From JAZSNL01 sp045536365 (GTDB lineage: Bacteria > Bacillota_I > Bacilli_A > ML615J-28 > CAG-313): a stretch of DNA of 52,048 nt. The notes below the pieces were generated by a model. That model did not search any database, had not been told where the DNA came from, and saw only the letters and a program-made list of their open reading frames with translations. The position numbers and the translations under genes are program-made. The DNA lies in assembly GCA_045536365.1 (NCBI GenBank), contig JAZSNL010000033.1, positions 1 through 52,048 on the forward strand, read 5' to 3'. This document shows, piece by piece, positions 1 through 7,096 of this stretch. Position 1 is the first letter of the stretch; every line of letters begins with the position of its first letter.

Positions 1-171
1 GGACAAATTTGTCTTAAAGTAAAAACTAAAAATAATCTATCAAAAGGGTGTACAACAAAAGAAAAACACGACATAATATATGCGTGTTTTGAGTCGAATT
101 ATTTTTGTATGATTTTGTCTGGATGGGCTTGTGCATCTACAACAAAAAACAAAAGCTTAACAATATTATGA
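1..171 (+). CDS. possible 3' end of a gene cut by the window edge
   Basis: Frame 1 is open from the first base to a TGA at 169-171 (56 codons), which is rather long for DNA this rich in A and T. The peptide is cysteine-bearing, with a segment near its end reading CMILSGWACAS, and I do not recognise it. The stop lies inside the left arm of the hairpin at 151-200, which is unusual for a real gene. A small hairpin (63-70 pairing with 83-90) lies within the frame. The rest of the stretch up to 327 is AT-rich and shows nothing else. Could be chance. Confidence 0.22.
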   Translation, partial: GQICLKVKTKNNLSKGCTTKEKHDIIYACFESNYFCMILSGWACASTTKNKSLTIL

Positions 172-200
172 AGAACATTCATATTTGTTAAGCTTTTTTT
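151..200 (+). terminator. Rho-independent terminator-like hairpin
   Basis: The arm AAAAGCTTAACAA at 151-163 pairs with TTGTTAAGCTTTT at 185-197 and runs into a T tract. It would end transcription entering from the left edge. A related hairpin with the same GCTTAACA arm lies at 1082-1124. Confidence 0.6.
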
Positions 201-327
201 AAATCTTATATTTTGATATATTCTCTATTATCTTAATACTTAATAAATAATATCTAAATCAATGTAAAAGAATTTGTTAAAATGAGTTATTTTTTATTAT
301 ATAAATCTTTATATATTTTTTAAGTTC

Positions 328-356
328 TTGTTTTTTATAGAAATATATGGTATAAT
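328..356 (+). promoter_or_regulatory. SigA-type promoter of the VanZ-like gene
   Basis: TTGTTT (328-333), a 17-bp spacer and TATAAT (351-356) preceded by TGG, an extended -10. Confidence 0.6.
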
Positions 357-400
357 TTATCAAAAAAACACACATCATTGTCTAAAAGAAGGTGTTAGGT

Positions 401-922
401 ATGATAAAATACAACAAACTGTTAATGTATATGTCATTTGCTGTATATATAATATTATTAATTTGGGTGGTAATATTTAAATGGACAAATTATATATCGG
501 TAGAAGAATCCATAATAACGTTTAGAAAATTAAACTTGGTTGAAAGGTTTTATGCTTGTAAACAAAGTTTTTTTGGGTTTAATTTTCTTGATATTATGTT
601 AAATGTTATATTGTTTATATCTTTGGGTTTATTTTTTATGTTAATGTTTCGAAGAAAATATTTGGTTATATTAATGGGGGGGATTTTTAGTTTTATCTTT
701 GAAATTTCTCAATTTTTAACGTGTATAGGTATGTTTAACATATTTGATATTATCGCAAATACAACAGGTTGTATTCTTGGGTATGTGTTGTTTTTGTTTT
801 TGGAAAAAATAATTAATAAACGATTTGTTAATATAGTAAATATTGCTGTTATAATTGTTGGTGTACCGCTTTGTATTTATGCAATTGTTATGACAATAAT
901 AAATTTTCACTATTATTTATAA
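401..922 (+). CDS. VanZ-like family membrane protein
   Basis: A 173-residue, strongly hydrophobic protein with about four or five membrane segments. The middle holds the VanZ-type pattern: DIMLNVILFISLG near residue 63, a conserved Glu-x-x-Gln (FEISQF) in a membrane helix, then DIIANTTGCILGY. The family is named after the teicoplanin-resistance accessory protein, but most members have no proven role, so resistance should not be assumed. ATG 401 is chosen because AGAAGG at 387-392 sits 8 bases ahead; an in-frame GTG at 392 overlaps that site. It is a single-gene unit with its own promoter, flanked by two related hairpins. Confidence 0.75.
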   Translation: MIKYNKLLMYMSFAVYIILLIWVVIFKWTNYISVEESIITFRKLNLVERFYACKQSFFGFNFLDIMLNVILFISLGLFFMLMFRRKYLVILMGGIFSFIFEISQFLTCIGMFNIFDIIANTTGCILGYVLFLFLEKIINKRFVNIVNIAVIIVGVPLCIYAIVMTIINFHYYL

Positions 923-942
923 ATCTTACTTGCTTAGTTCTC

Positions 943-977
943 AATATGATTTTTGTAGAGTTTCTACTTATCATATT
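943..977 (+). other. imperfect hairpin downstream of the VanZ-like gene
   Basis: AATATGAT at 943-950 faces ATCATATT near 970-977, with an inner GTAG/CTAC pairing. No T run follows, so it may be an RNA 3'-end structure rather than a terminator. The rest of 923-1169 is AT-rich and shows no gene. Confidence 0.3.
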
Positions 978-1081
978 TCGTTAACAAATTAGTTTAGATC
1001 TTGTTTGTGTCGATAGAAATTATATATAGTCGATTGTAAAAATTATCTAATGTAAATGTAATAATAAAATAATAATATAAG

Positions 1082-1124
1082 AGCTTAACAAATATGATTT
1101 TGTTCATAATGTTAAGCTTTTTTA
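1082..1124 (+). terminator. Rho-independent terminator
   Basis: GCTTAAC at 1083-1089 pairs with GTTAAGC at 1111-1117, with more pairing inside (ATATGA with TCATAAT), then a T run. It ends the transcript of the VanZ-like gene. Confidence 0.65.
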
Positions 1125-1169
1125 TTTATTAATAAAAGCATTTTATATCAAAAAAAATAAAAAAACTTA

Positions 1170-1178
1170 TGATATAAT
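1170..1178 (+). promoter_or_regulatory. extended -10 of the AraC-type regulator gene
   Basis: TGA followed by TATAAT at 1173-1178. No clear -35 is present. The predicted start of transcription is only about 10 bases before the ATG, so the leader is extremely short. Confidence 0.5.
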
Positions 1179-1193
1179 TATGTTGGTGATGTT

Positions 1194-2024
1194 ATGAATA
1201 TATATAATATATTAGAAAAGACAATTGAATTAATTGAAAATAATTTATGTAATCATGATTTAAATATTTTATTTTTATCAAAAAGATTATTTATAAGCCC
1301 ATATTATTTACAACGAATATTTTATTCATTAATAGGAAAAACTATAGGATCATATATAAGGGAAAGAAGATTAACAGAAGCAGGAACAGATATAAAAAAT
1401 GGTGAAAAAGTTATAGATGTTGCAGTAAAGTATGGTTATGAATCACAGGAATCATTCACAAGAGCATTTAAAAAGTTTCATGGTGTAAATCCTGGTATAG
1501 CAAAAAAAGGAATTATATTATCTTGTACACCAAAAATAAATATAAAAAATATAATAAAGGGAGAAATGAATATGGATATTAAAATTGAAAAAGAGAAGGC
1601 GTTTAATATTATTTGTATTATCAAAAAATTTAATGAAGAAACATCTTTTGAAGAAGTACCTGAATTTTGGAATACATATTATAGTAGTGGATATCAAAAT
1701 GTTGTACCTCCGATGTTAGGTATTTGTATTAATAATGATAAAGGGATAAATTTTGAATATGGAATAGGTAGTTTAAAAGAATATTGTAGAGAAATACCAG
1801 AAGGTTTTAAGGAAATTAATATTGCAGAACATTTATGGGGTAAATTTTATACTAAAGGTAAAATGCCAAAAGCTATTCAAGATTTATGGAAAGAAGTTAT
1901 TGAGTGGGTTCAAAATAGTGAATATGAACTAGCAGATAACTATGATTTTGAATGTTATTCTGAGGGGGATACTGATAGCGATGATTATGTAAGTGGTATT
2001 TGGGTACCATTAGTATTAAAGTAA
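1194..2024 (+). CDS. AraC-family regulator with C-terminal GyrI-like effector domain
   Basis: The protein has 276 residues in two parts. Residues 1-105 are an AraC/XylS DNA-binding domain with two helix-turn-helix units; the second carries the typical VAVKYGYESQESFTRAFKKF pattern followed by NPG. Residues about 125-276 resemble the GyrI-like small-molecule-binding domain (AraC effector-binding type), as in Rob/BmrR-like regulators. This order is common in Firmicutes regulators of multidrug transport or stress. No obvious target gene is adjacent: the next gene, brnQ, has its own promoter, so the target may be distant or the gene itself. GGTGAT at 1185-1190 lies just ahead of the ATG. Confidence 0.85.
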   Translation: MNIYNILEKTIELIENNLCNHDLNILFLSKRLFISPYYLQRIFYSLIGKTIGSYIRERRLTEAGTDIKNGEKVIDVAVKYGYESQESFTRAFKKFHGVNPGIAKKGIILSCTPKINIKNIIKGEMNMDIKIEKEKAFNIICIIKKFNEETSFEEVPEFWNTYYSSGYQNVVPPMLGICINNDKGINFEYGIGSLKEYCREIPEGFKEINIAEHLWGKFYTKGKMPKAIQDLWKEVIEWVQNSEYELADNYDFECYSEGDTDSDDYVSGIWVPLVLK

Positions 2025-2034
2025 AAATATAGTT

Positions 2035-2060
2035 AAGACCGCTTAAAAGCGGTCTTTTTA
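2035..2060 (+). terminator. Rho-independent terminator after the AraC-type gene
   Basis: AAGACCGCTT (2035-2044) pairs with AAGCGGTCTT (2047-2056), followed by T residues. Confidence 0.85.
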
Positions 2061-2119
2061 AAAAATAAAATTAATAAAACTGATATTTTATAATAATATT
2101 ATATTATAGATAGTGTTAT

Positions 2120-2148
2120 TTGACAATAATGCCTAAATTTGATAAAAT
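2120..2148 (+). promoter_or_regulatory. near-consensus promoter of brnQ
   Basis: TTGACA (2120-2125), 17 bp, TAAAAT (2143-2148), with TGA just ahead of the -10. Confidence 0.8.
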
Positions 2149-2180
2149 AATGATAATTTATTGTAATTGGAGAAGAATTT

Positions 2181-3497
2181 ATGAAACTAAGTAAGAAAAA
2201 TTTAGTTATTATTAGTTTTATGTTGTTTTCATTATTTTTTGGGGCAGGTAACTTAATATTCCCACCTTTATTAGGACAACAATCAGGTAGTAATACTTTC
2301 TTAAGTGTTATTGGATTTTTAATTACTGCAGTAATTTTACCTGTTCTGGGAGTAATTGTTGTTGGGAAATTTGGTGGGTTAACTGAACTTGCAAGAAGAG
2401 TTGATAAAGGTTTTGCTATAGTATTCACACTTTTAATTTATATATCAATTGGACCAGGACTTGGTATACCAAGAGCAGGTTCTGTGCCTTTTGAAATGGC
2501 TATTTCTCCTTATTTAAATGAAAATTCTAATTTAACTATATGGATGATTGTTTATACAACGATTTTCTTTTTAATAGTGCTATGGTTATGTTTAAATCCA
2601 GGAAAGTTGGTTAAAAGAATAGGAACAATTTTGACTCCGAGTTTATTGATTTTAATTGTTGTGCTTTTTATAAGTTTTTTATTTAATTTTGATAAATCAG
2701 TAGATGAACCTTTGAAATTATATCAAAATGCACCTTTTTTACAAGGTTTTATTGATGGTTATCAAACTATGGATACAATAGCAGCGCTCAATTTTGGTTT
2801 AGTGATTTCTATAACTTTAAGTAATTTAGGGGTTAAAGAGGAAAAAGGTATTGTAAAATATACTATTGTAGCTGGAATATTTGCGGGGGTTATTTTAACA
2901 CTAGTTTATATTATGCTTGCGGTGATGGGTGCATCAACTTCAGGTGTTTATAGTGATGATCCGAATGGAGCAATCATTCTTAGAAAAATTATGAATGATT
3001 TATTTGGTGGTTTTGGTGCATTCTTTTTAGCTGCTATTTTTACTTTAGCTTGTTTGACGACTTGTGTTGGGTTAACAAATTCTATTTCATCTTATTTTTC
3101 AAAGATATTTAAAAAAATATCGTATAAAAAATGGGTTATTATAATAACAATTGTATCTTTTTTAATTTGTAATTTAGGATTAAATATGATTTTATCGGTT
3201 TCTGTTCCTGTGTTAAACGCAATATATCCTGTTGCTATTGTTTTAATTATTCTAGGTCTTTTAGATAAATATATTAAAAAGCTTAAATATACTTATAAAC
3301 TTTGTATTTATTCAACTTTATTTATTAGTACATTATATGCGGTAGATGAATTGTTTAATTTAGGTTTTGTATCTAATATTTTGGCTTATATTCCTTTATA
3401 TAGTCAAGGATTTGGATGGGTAATAGTATGTATAGTTATGTTTAGTATAAGTGTATTGTTAAATGCTATTTTAAATAAGAAAAAAGTTACTGTATAA
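2181..3497 (+). CDS. brnQ: branched-chain amino acid transport system II carrier protein
   Basis: A 438-residue membrane protein with about 12 helices and the LIVCS-family signature near the N-terminus (FFGAGNLIFPPLLGQ at about 20-34) and a glycine/proline-rich SIGPGLGIPRAG segment. Members import leucine, isoleucine and valine with sodium or protons. Length matches the family. The start is supported by GGAGAAG eight bases upstream. It is a single-gene unit with a strong promoter. Supply of branched-chain amino acids from outside would fit a lineage with reduced biosynthesis, but this window cannot show that. Confidence 0.93.
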   Translation: MKLSKKNLVIISFMLFSLFFGAGNLIFPPLLGQQSGSNTFLSVIGFLITAVILPVLGVIVVGKFGGLTELARRVDKGFAIVFTLLIYISIGPGLGIPRAGSVPFEMAISPYLNENSNLTIWMIVYTTIFFLIVLWLCLNPGKLVKRIGTILTPSLLILIVVLFISFLFNFDKSVDEPLKLYQNAPFLQGFIDGYQTMDTIAALNFGLVISITLSNLGVKEEKGIVKYTIVAGIFAGVILTLVYIMLAVMGASTSGVYSDDPNGAIILRKIMNDLFGGFGAFFLAAIFTLACLTTCVGLTNSISSYFSKIFKKISYKKWVIIITIVSFLICNLGLNMILSVSVPVLNAIYPVAIVLIILGLLDKYIKKLKYTYKLCIYSTLFISTLYAVDELFNLGFVSNILAYIPLYSQGFGWVIVCIVMFSISVLLNAILNKKKVTV

Positions 3498-3627
3498 TCT
3501 AATAACGATTAAATAATTATCTTATATAGAATTTCAATACCTTTTTTAATTCATTAAAATAAGTATAATTAGAATTAGTTTATCTATACTAATGGTAATG
3601 ATTATATTTGATTCTATACGTTTTTGC

Positions 3628-3656
3628 TTGAAGTTTGATAGAAAGTGTGATACAAT
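3628..3656 (+). promoter_or_regulatory. promoter of the 51-residue microprotein gene
   Basis: TTGAAG (3628-3633), 17 bp, TACAAT (3651-3656), with TGA just before the -10. The rest of 3498-3627 shows nothing. Confidence 0.55.
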
Positions 3657-3712
3657 TTGAGATTAAAAAGTATAATTATACAATAATTAAATGTTTTTAA
3701 GGAGAAAAGATT

Positions 3713-3868
3713 ATGGATATTAAAATTGAAGAATTAACAATAAATGTTGAAAGAGTTAAGAAACTTATTGAAACTGATGCTCCGAACTTATTAATTATAA
3801 ATGAATTAAAGTTAATCAAAGAGTCTTGTGAAAAAGCAATAGAAGAATTAGAAAAAAAAGATAAATAA
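3713..3868 (+). CDS. 51-residue predicted helical microprotein, unknown function
   Basis: A short reading frame beginning MDIKIEELTINVERVKKLIE and ending EELEKKDK, with a single cysteine. It is rich in Glu, Lys and Leu, has no membrane segment or signal peptide, and is predicted by eye to be two amphipathic helices. Support for being real: AAGGAG about 8 bases before the ATG, a promoter 60 bases upstream, and a perfect 10-bp terminator starting two bases after the stop. It therefore forms a complete one-gene transcription unit. I do not recognise a family. The helical make-up would suit a small adaptor or regulator, but that is a guess. Confidence 0.75.
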   Translation: MDIKIEELTINVERVKKLIETDAPNLLIINELKLIKESCEKAIEELEKKDK

Positions 3869-3870
3869 TA

Positions 3871-3897
3871 AAAAAGCCAAGAAATTGGCTTTTTTAA
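3871..3897 (+). terminator. Rho-independent terminator
   Basis: AAAAAGCCAA (3871-3880), loop GAAA, TTGGCTTTTT (3885-3894). A perfect 10-bp stem with a T tract. Confidence 0.9.
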
Positions 3898-3903
3898 TTT
3901 ATA

Positions 3904-3932
3904 TTGAAAGAAAAGATTTTATATGTTATAAT
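3904..3932 (+). promoter_or_regulatory. promoter of the CPBP protease-lipoprotein pair
   Basis: TTGAAA (3904-3909), 17 bp, TATAAT (3927-3932) with TGT ahead of it. A second TATAAT follows at 3933-3938. Confidence 0.7.
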
Positions 3933-3952
3933 TATAATAGAGGTGATTGAAA

Positions 3953-4663
3953 ATGAAAAAGGTGTTTGAGAAAAATGAAGTTTTGTTTTCAATATTATTA
4001 ATTATCATATATGTTGTAATTAACATGATCTGTGTTCAAAATTTTGGTAATACGAGTCTTGTTAGTGTTATTGTTAATAGTGTTTTTTCTATATTATTAA
4101 TTTTATTAATAATATATTTAAAAAGGATATCTTATTACGGATTAGTAATGCCTAATAATATAAAAAGTTGTTTGTATTTTATACCACTAGTATTAATTGT
4201 ATCTGTTAATTTATGGAGTGGTATTAATATTAATAATACTAAAGAGGAAATAATTTATCATATATTAACAATGATTAATATAGGGTTTTTAGAAGAAATA
4301 ATTTTTAGAGGTTTTTTGTTTAAAGCAATGGCTAAAGATAATGTTAAAAGTGCTATTGTTGTTAGTTCTCTTACTTTTGGAATTGGTCATATTGTTAATT
4401 TATTAAATGGGGCTGATTTGGTTCCTACTATTATACAAATTATTTCTGCTATTTCAATAGGTTATTTGTTTGTTATGATATTTCATTATAGTAATTCATT
4501 AATTCCTTGTATTGTTGCACATGGGTTAATAAATTCATTTTCAATATTTTATAAAGAAAATGATTTATTACTTTATTTAACAGGAATATTTTTAATAATT
4601 GTTCCTTTTGTTTATAGTATTGTAATTAAAAAATTGAATGAAAAATATAGGAGGTATATATGA
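3953..4663 (+). CDS. CPBP-family intramembrane glutamic protease (CAAX/Abi type)
   Basis: A 236-residue, highly hydrophobic protein with about seven or eight membrane segments. It carries the family motifs: EEIIFRG at about 114-120 (Glu-Glu-x-x-x-Arg), FGIGH at about 142-146 (Phe-x-x-x-His), and HGLINS further on (His-x-x-x-Asn). These are the catalytic residues of the Rce1/CPBP group, which in bacteria act in bacteriocin immunity, peptide processing or unknown roles. ATG 3953 is preferred because AGGTG lies 7 bases ahead; an upstream TTG at 3947 is too close to that site. The stop codon is TGA and overlaps the ATG of the next gene (ATGA), so the two are translationally coupled. The substrate is unknown. 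Confidence 0.88.
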   Translation: MKKVFEKNEVLFSILLIIIYVVINMICVQNFGNTSLVSVIVNSVFSILLILLIIYLKRISYYGLVMPNNIKSCLYFIPLVLIVSVNLWSGININNTKEEIIYHILTMINIGFLEEIIFRGFLFKAMAKDNVKSAIVVSSLTFGIGHIVNLLNGADLVPTIIQIISAISIGYLFVMIFHYSNSLIPCIVAHGLINSFSIFYKENDLLLYLTGIFLIIVPFVYSIVIKKLNEKYRRYI

Positions 4664-5364
4664 AAAAATTATTATTATTTATTATGTTTCTTTCAGTATT
4701 AACTTTATCAGGTTGTAAGACATTAAAGTTAGAAAGAGCTCTTGGTGCGTTAGAAAAAGAAAATTATACAGTTGATATGGATATGGATATGCAGATTATT
4801 ATTTATGGAACTGGTGTAACAGCTCAAACCCAAAAAGCTAGCATTACATCTAAAATGGAAGTCGACCAAACTAAATCTTATACTGTTAGTACATCTGAAG
4901 GAAAAACTAGTTATTCTTATGTTGAAATTGAAGGAGAAAAAGTAAAGGTTTATACTAGTACTGGAAGTAGATGGAAATTAGAAGATGTAGTTGATGTTGA
5001 TGATTATTCTAATCAAATGCTTGATATGATTGATGTTGATTATGATATTGATGAATGTTTTTCAAGAAAAGGTGATGTTTGGGTAGGTGATGTTGAAAAA
5101 TTCACAGAAATCTTAGAAGAAGCGATGACTGAATTAATGAAGGATTCATATGGTAGTGCTGTTACTATTAAAAATGCTGAAGTTCTTAAGTATGATATAA
5201 CTTTAGATGGAAATAAAGTATCATTGATTGATATTAAAATGACTATTGAAATGTCAATGTATGGAGTTAATGTAATTGTTACTATGTCAATGCCAATGAA
5301 TTTTAGTTTAATAGGGGAAACAGAAGTTACTGTTCCTGATGGATTACCAGAATTAATAAAATAA
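4660..5364 (+). CDS. lipoprotein of unknown function coupled to the CPBP protease
   Basis: A 234-residue protein with a lipoprotein signal peptide whose lipobox LTLSGC puts the lipidated Cys at residue 19. The mature part is acidic and probably beta-rich, with alternating short hydrophobic and polar stretches, many Asp and Val, and Met-rich strands near the C-terminus. The layout resembles LolA/DUF6612-like bacterial lipoproteins of Firmicutes, but I cannot assign it. It starts within the stop of the protease gene behind AGGAGG, so both are made from one message. It may be a substrate, partner or cargo of the protease. No terminator is obvious after it. Confidence 0.8.
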   Translation: MKKLLLFIMFLSVLTLSGCKTLKLERALGALEKENYTVDMDMDMQIIIYGTGVTAQTQKASITSKMEVDQTKSYTVSTSEGKTSYSYVEIEGEKVKVYTSTGSRWKLEDVVDVDDYSNQMLDMIDVDYDIDECFSRKGDVWVGDVEKFTEILEEAMTELMKDSYGSAVTIKNAEVLKYDITLDGNKVSLIDIKMTIEMSMYGVNVIVTMSMPMNFSLIGETEVTVPDGLPELIK

Positions 5365-5431
5365 AATATAGCTTAATTTGATATAAAATAGGTAATTTAG
5401 TCGAATAAATAATTTTTAGTTTATGAAACGC

Positions 5432-5459
5432 TTGAATTATTTATATAATATGGTATAAT
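5432..5459 (+). promoter_or_regulatory. promoter of the Cys-repeat lipoprotein gene
   Basis: TTGAAT (5432-5437), 16 bp, TATAAT (5454-5459) with TGG ahead. Confidence 0.65.
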
Positions 5460-5497
5460 TGATATGTTTGTAAAAATATGAAACTTTGGAGGAGAAA

Positions 5498-6982
5498 ATG
5501 ACGAAATTTAGACTTATTGTTTTTACAATTTTTGTTAGTCTTCTAGGTGTTGTTTTATTAACATCTTGTAATGGCGAAATGGAAAAGTATGAACCTACTG
5601 TTGTTGAACCAACATGTACTGAAAATGGTTATACTAAATATGAATCTAATAGTGGAAAAACATTTATTACTGATGAAGTTCCTGCATTAGGTCATGATTA
5701 TATTAAAACTGAAAAGACTGAATTATCTTGTACAGTTGATCAAGCTACAATTTATACTTGTCATTGTGGATATGTTCATAAAGAAGTAGAAGTTGCAGCT
5801 AAAGGGCATCAATATGAATCTGTTGTAACTCCTGTTACTTGTACAACTGATGGGTTTACTACTCATACTTGTACTGTATGTGGAGATACTTATGTTTCTG
5901 ATGAAATCAAAGCACAAGGACATCAATATGAATCTGTTGTAACTCCTGTTACTTGTACAACTGATGGGTTTACTACTCATACTTGTTCAGTTTGTGGAGA
6001 TAGCTATGTAACTGATGAAATTAAAACACCAGGTCATATCGATGAAAATTTAGATATCACTTGTGATTTCGAAGGATGTACAAAGAGAATTCTTCCTGCT
6101 GCTGATAGTAAAATTTCATTATTTACTGCAAAACATATGATTATTGTTTCTTTATCTAGTCAATATTATATGGAAGGTGTAATAACTGAAGTTCAAGATG
6201 CTAAAAATGGTATTTTTGTTATGACTGATGAAGCTGGAGATACAGTATTAGTTAGACTTCCTAAGAATGCTGATGGTAAAGCTTATTCTGCATGGACAGA
6301 TGTTAAAGTTGTTCTTGGTGATACTGTTCAATTATATGGTAAACCTACAAGAAATACTAGTTCTGCAACATCAGCTAAATATCCAGCAAAAGTAGAAGGT
6401 GCTGTTTTAACTGTTCTTAAACATGAACATAGTTTCTCAGAATCTACATGTACTGATCCTGGTGTATGTGGATGTTTAGCAGAAGGACAACCTGCTTTAG
6501 GTCATAATGATAGTGATAATAATGGTTATTGTGATGTATGTAACTGGAATATTAATTTAAAAGTTGCTGAAATCGTTGTTGCTACTGAAAGCAGCGCTAA
6601 TGGTGTATTAGATGCAGGTAAAACAAGTTGGACTTGGAGTAATAATGAATTTGATGTTGTTATTGCAAAAGGTACTTCTACATTTACTCTATATACAACT
6701 GCAAAAGCATATATGCAATTAAAGAAATTAAATACACTTACAGTTTCTGCTAAAAATGGTGAAAGTATTTATTCTGTAACTATTTTCACAACTAATGCAA
6801 CTCAACTTGGTAACCTTAAAAAAGCAATTGGTACTGCATATGAGTATACTGAAGATGCAGATGCTTTATCTGTTACAATTGTATTAAATTCTGCAGAAGA
6901 ATTCGTTTTAGTAAATAATGGATCTTCAACTGCATATGTTAGTAAAGTAGAAGTTGCTTACGAATTACCTAAAACTAATTAA
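5498..6982 (+). CDS. surface lipoprotein with Cys-rich tandem repeats and OB-like domain
   Basis: A 494-residue lipoprotein; lipobox LLTSC, lipidated Cys at residue 24. Residues about 30-185 are four or five short repeats built on PTCTENGYTKY, a CxxCG pair, DEI and a GH, of the kind common in secreted proteins of gut Firmicutes. Two of them are nearly identical in DNA (5807-6034). A further CDVC/CGC pair follows near 320-345. Residues about 205-305 look like an OB-fold (YYMEGVITEV and GDTVQLYGK strands). The last 140 residues form a probable beta domain. GGAGG at 5488-5492 fixes ATG 5498 rather than the upstream TTG. The paired cysteines could bind metal or form disulfides. Its ligand is unknown. 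Confidence 0.85.
   Translation: MTKFRLIVFTIFVSLLGVVLLTSCNGEMEKYEPTVVEPTCTENGYTKYESNSGKTFITDEVPALGHDYIKTEKTELSCTVDQATIYTCHCGYVHKEVEVAAKGHQYESVVTPVTCTTDGFTTHTCTVCGDTYVSDEIKAQGHQYESVVTPVTCTTDGFTTHTCSVCGDSYVTDEIKTPGHIDENLDITCDFEGCTKRILPAADSKISLFTAKHMIIVSLSSQYYMEGVITEVQDAKNGIFVMTDEAGDTVLVRLPKNADGKAYSAWTDVKVVLGDTVQLYGKPTRNTSSATSAKYPAKVEGAVLTVLKHEHSFSESTCTDPGVCGCLAEGQPALGHNDSDNNGYCDVCNWNINLKVAEIVVATESSANGVLDAGKTSWTWSNNEFDVVIAKGTSTFTLYTTAKAYMQLKKLNTLTVSAKNGESIYSVTIFTTNATQLGNLKKAIGTAYEYTEDADALSVTIVLNSAEEFVLVNNGSSTAYVSKVEVAYELPKTN
5807..6034 (+). repeat. 114-bp tandem duplication inside the lipoprotein gene
   Basis: Two copies of a 38-codon unit start at 5807 and 5921 (GHQYESVVTPVTCTTDGF...). The first 66 bases are identical in both copies; later bases differ at a few sites. 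This points to recent duplication with the potential to expand or contract. Confidence 0.9.
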
Positions 6983-6988
6983 TAAATT

Positions 6989-7020
6989 AAAAAGACCTTG
7001 AAAAAGGTCTTTTTTCTTTT
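6989..7020 (+). terminator. Rho-independent terminator
   Basis: AAAAGACCTT pairs with AAGGTCTTTT across a short A-rich loop, then a long T run. Confidence 0.88.
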
Positions 7021-7038
7021 TTCTAATATGTAAAACGT

Positions 7039-7066
7039 TTGCAAATCTATTAATTTATGGTATTAT
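7039..7066 (+). promoter_or_regulatory. promoter of the giant amidase gene
   Basis: TTGCAA (7039-7044), 16 bp, TATTAT (7061-7066) with TGG ahead. The -35 overlaps AAACGTTTGCA, which resembles but does not match a catabolite-repression (cre) site. Confidence 0.55.
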
Positions 7067-7096
7067 ATAAGTATAAATGAAAAGAAGGAGAATTTT

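Noticed and set aside
401..922. Glycopeptide resistance gene, from the VanZ family name
   Set aside because: Only family-level similarity is visible, and no other van genes are present.
5723..5980. Minus-strand frame with repeated MSSKPISCTSNRSYN
   Set aside because: It is antisense to the duplicated Cys-rich repeat of the lipoprotein, which explains its own repetition.
5798..6040. CRISPR-like array
   Set aside because: The repeated units are adjoining, coding and in frame, with no spacers.
7025..7050. cre-like catabolite-repression site (TGTAAAACGTTTGCA) before the amidase gene
   Set aside because: The left arm is one base too long for the CcpA consensus, and a similar near-match before 5498 fails in the opposite direction.
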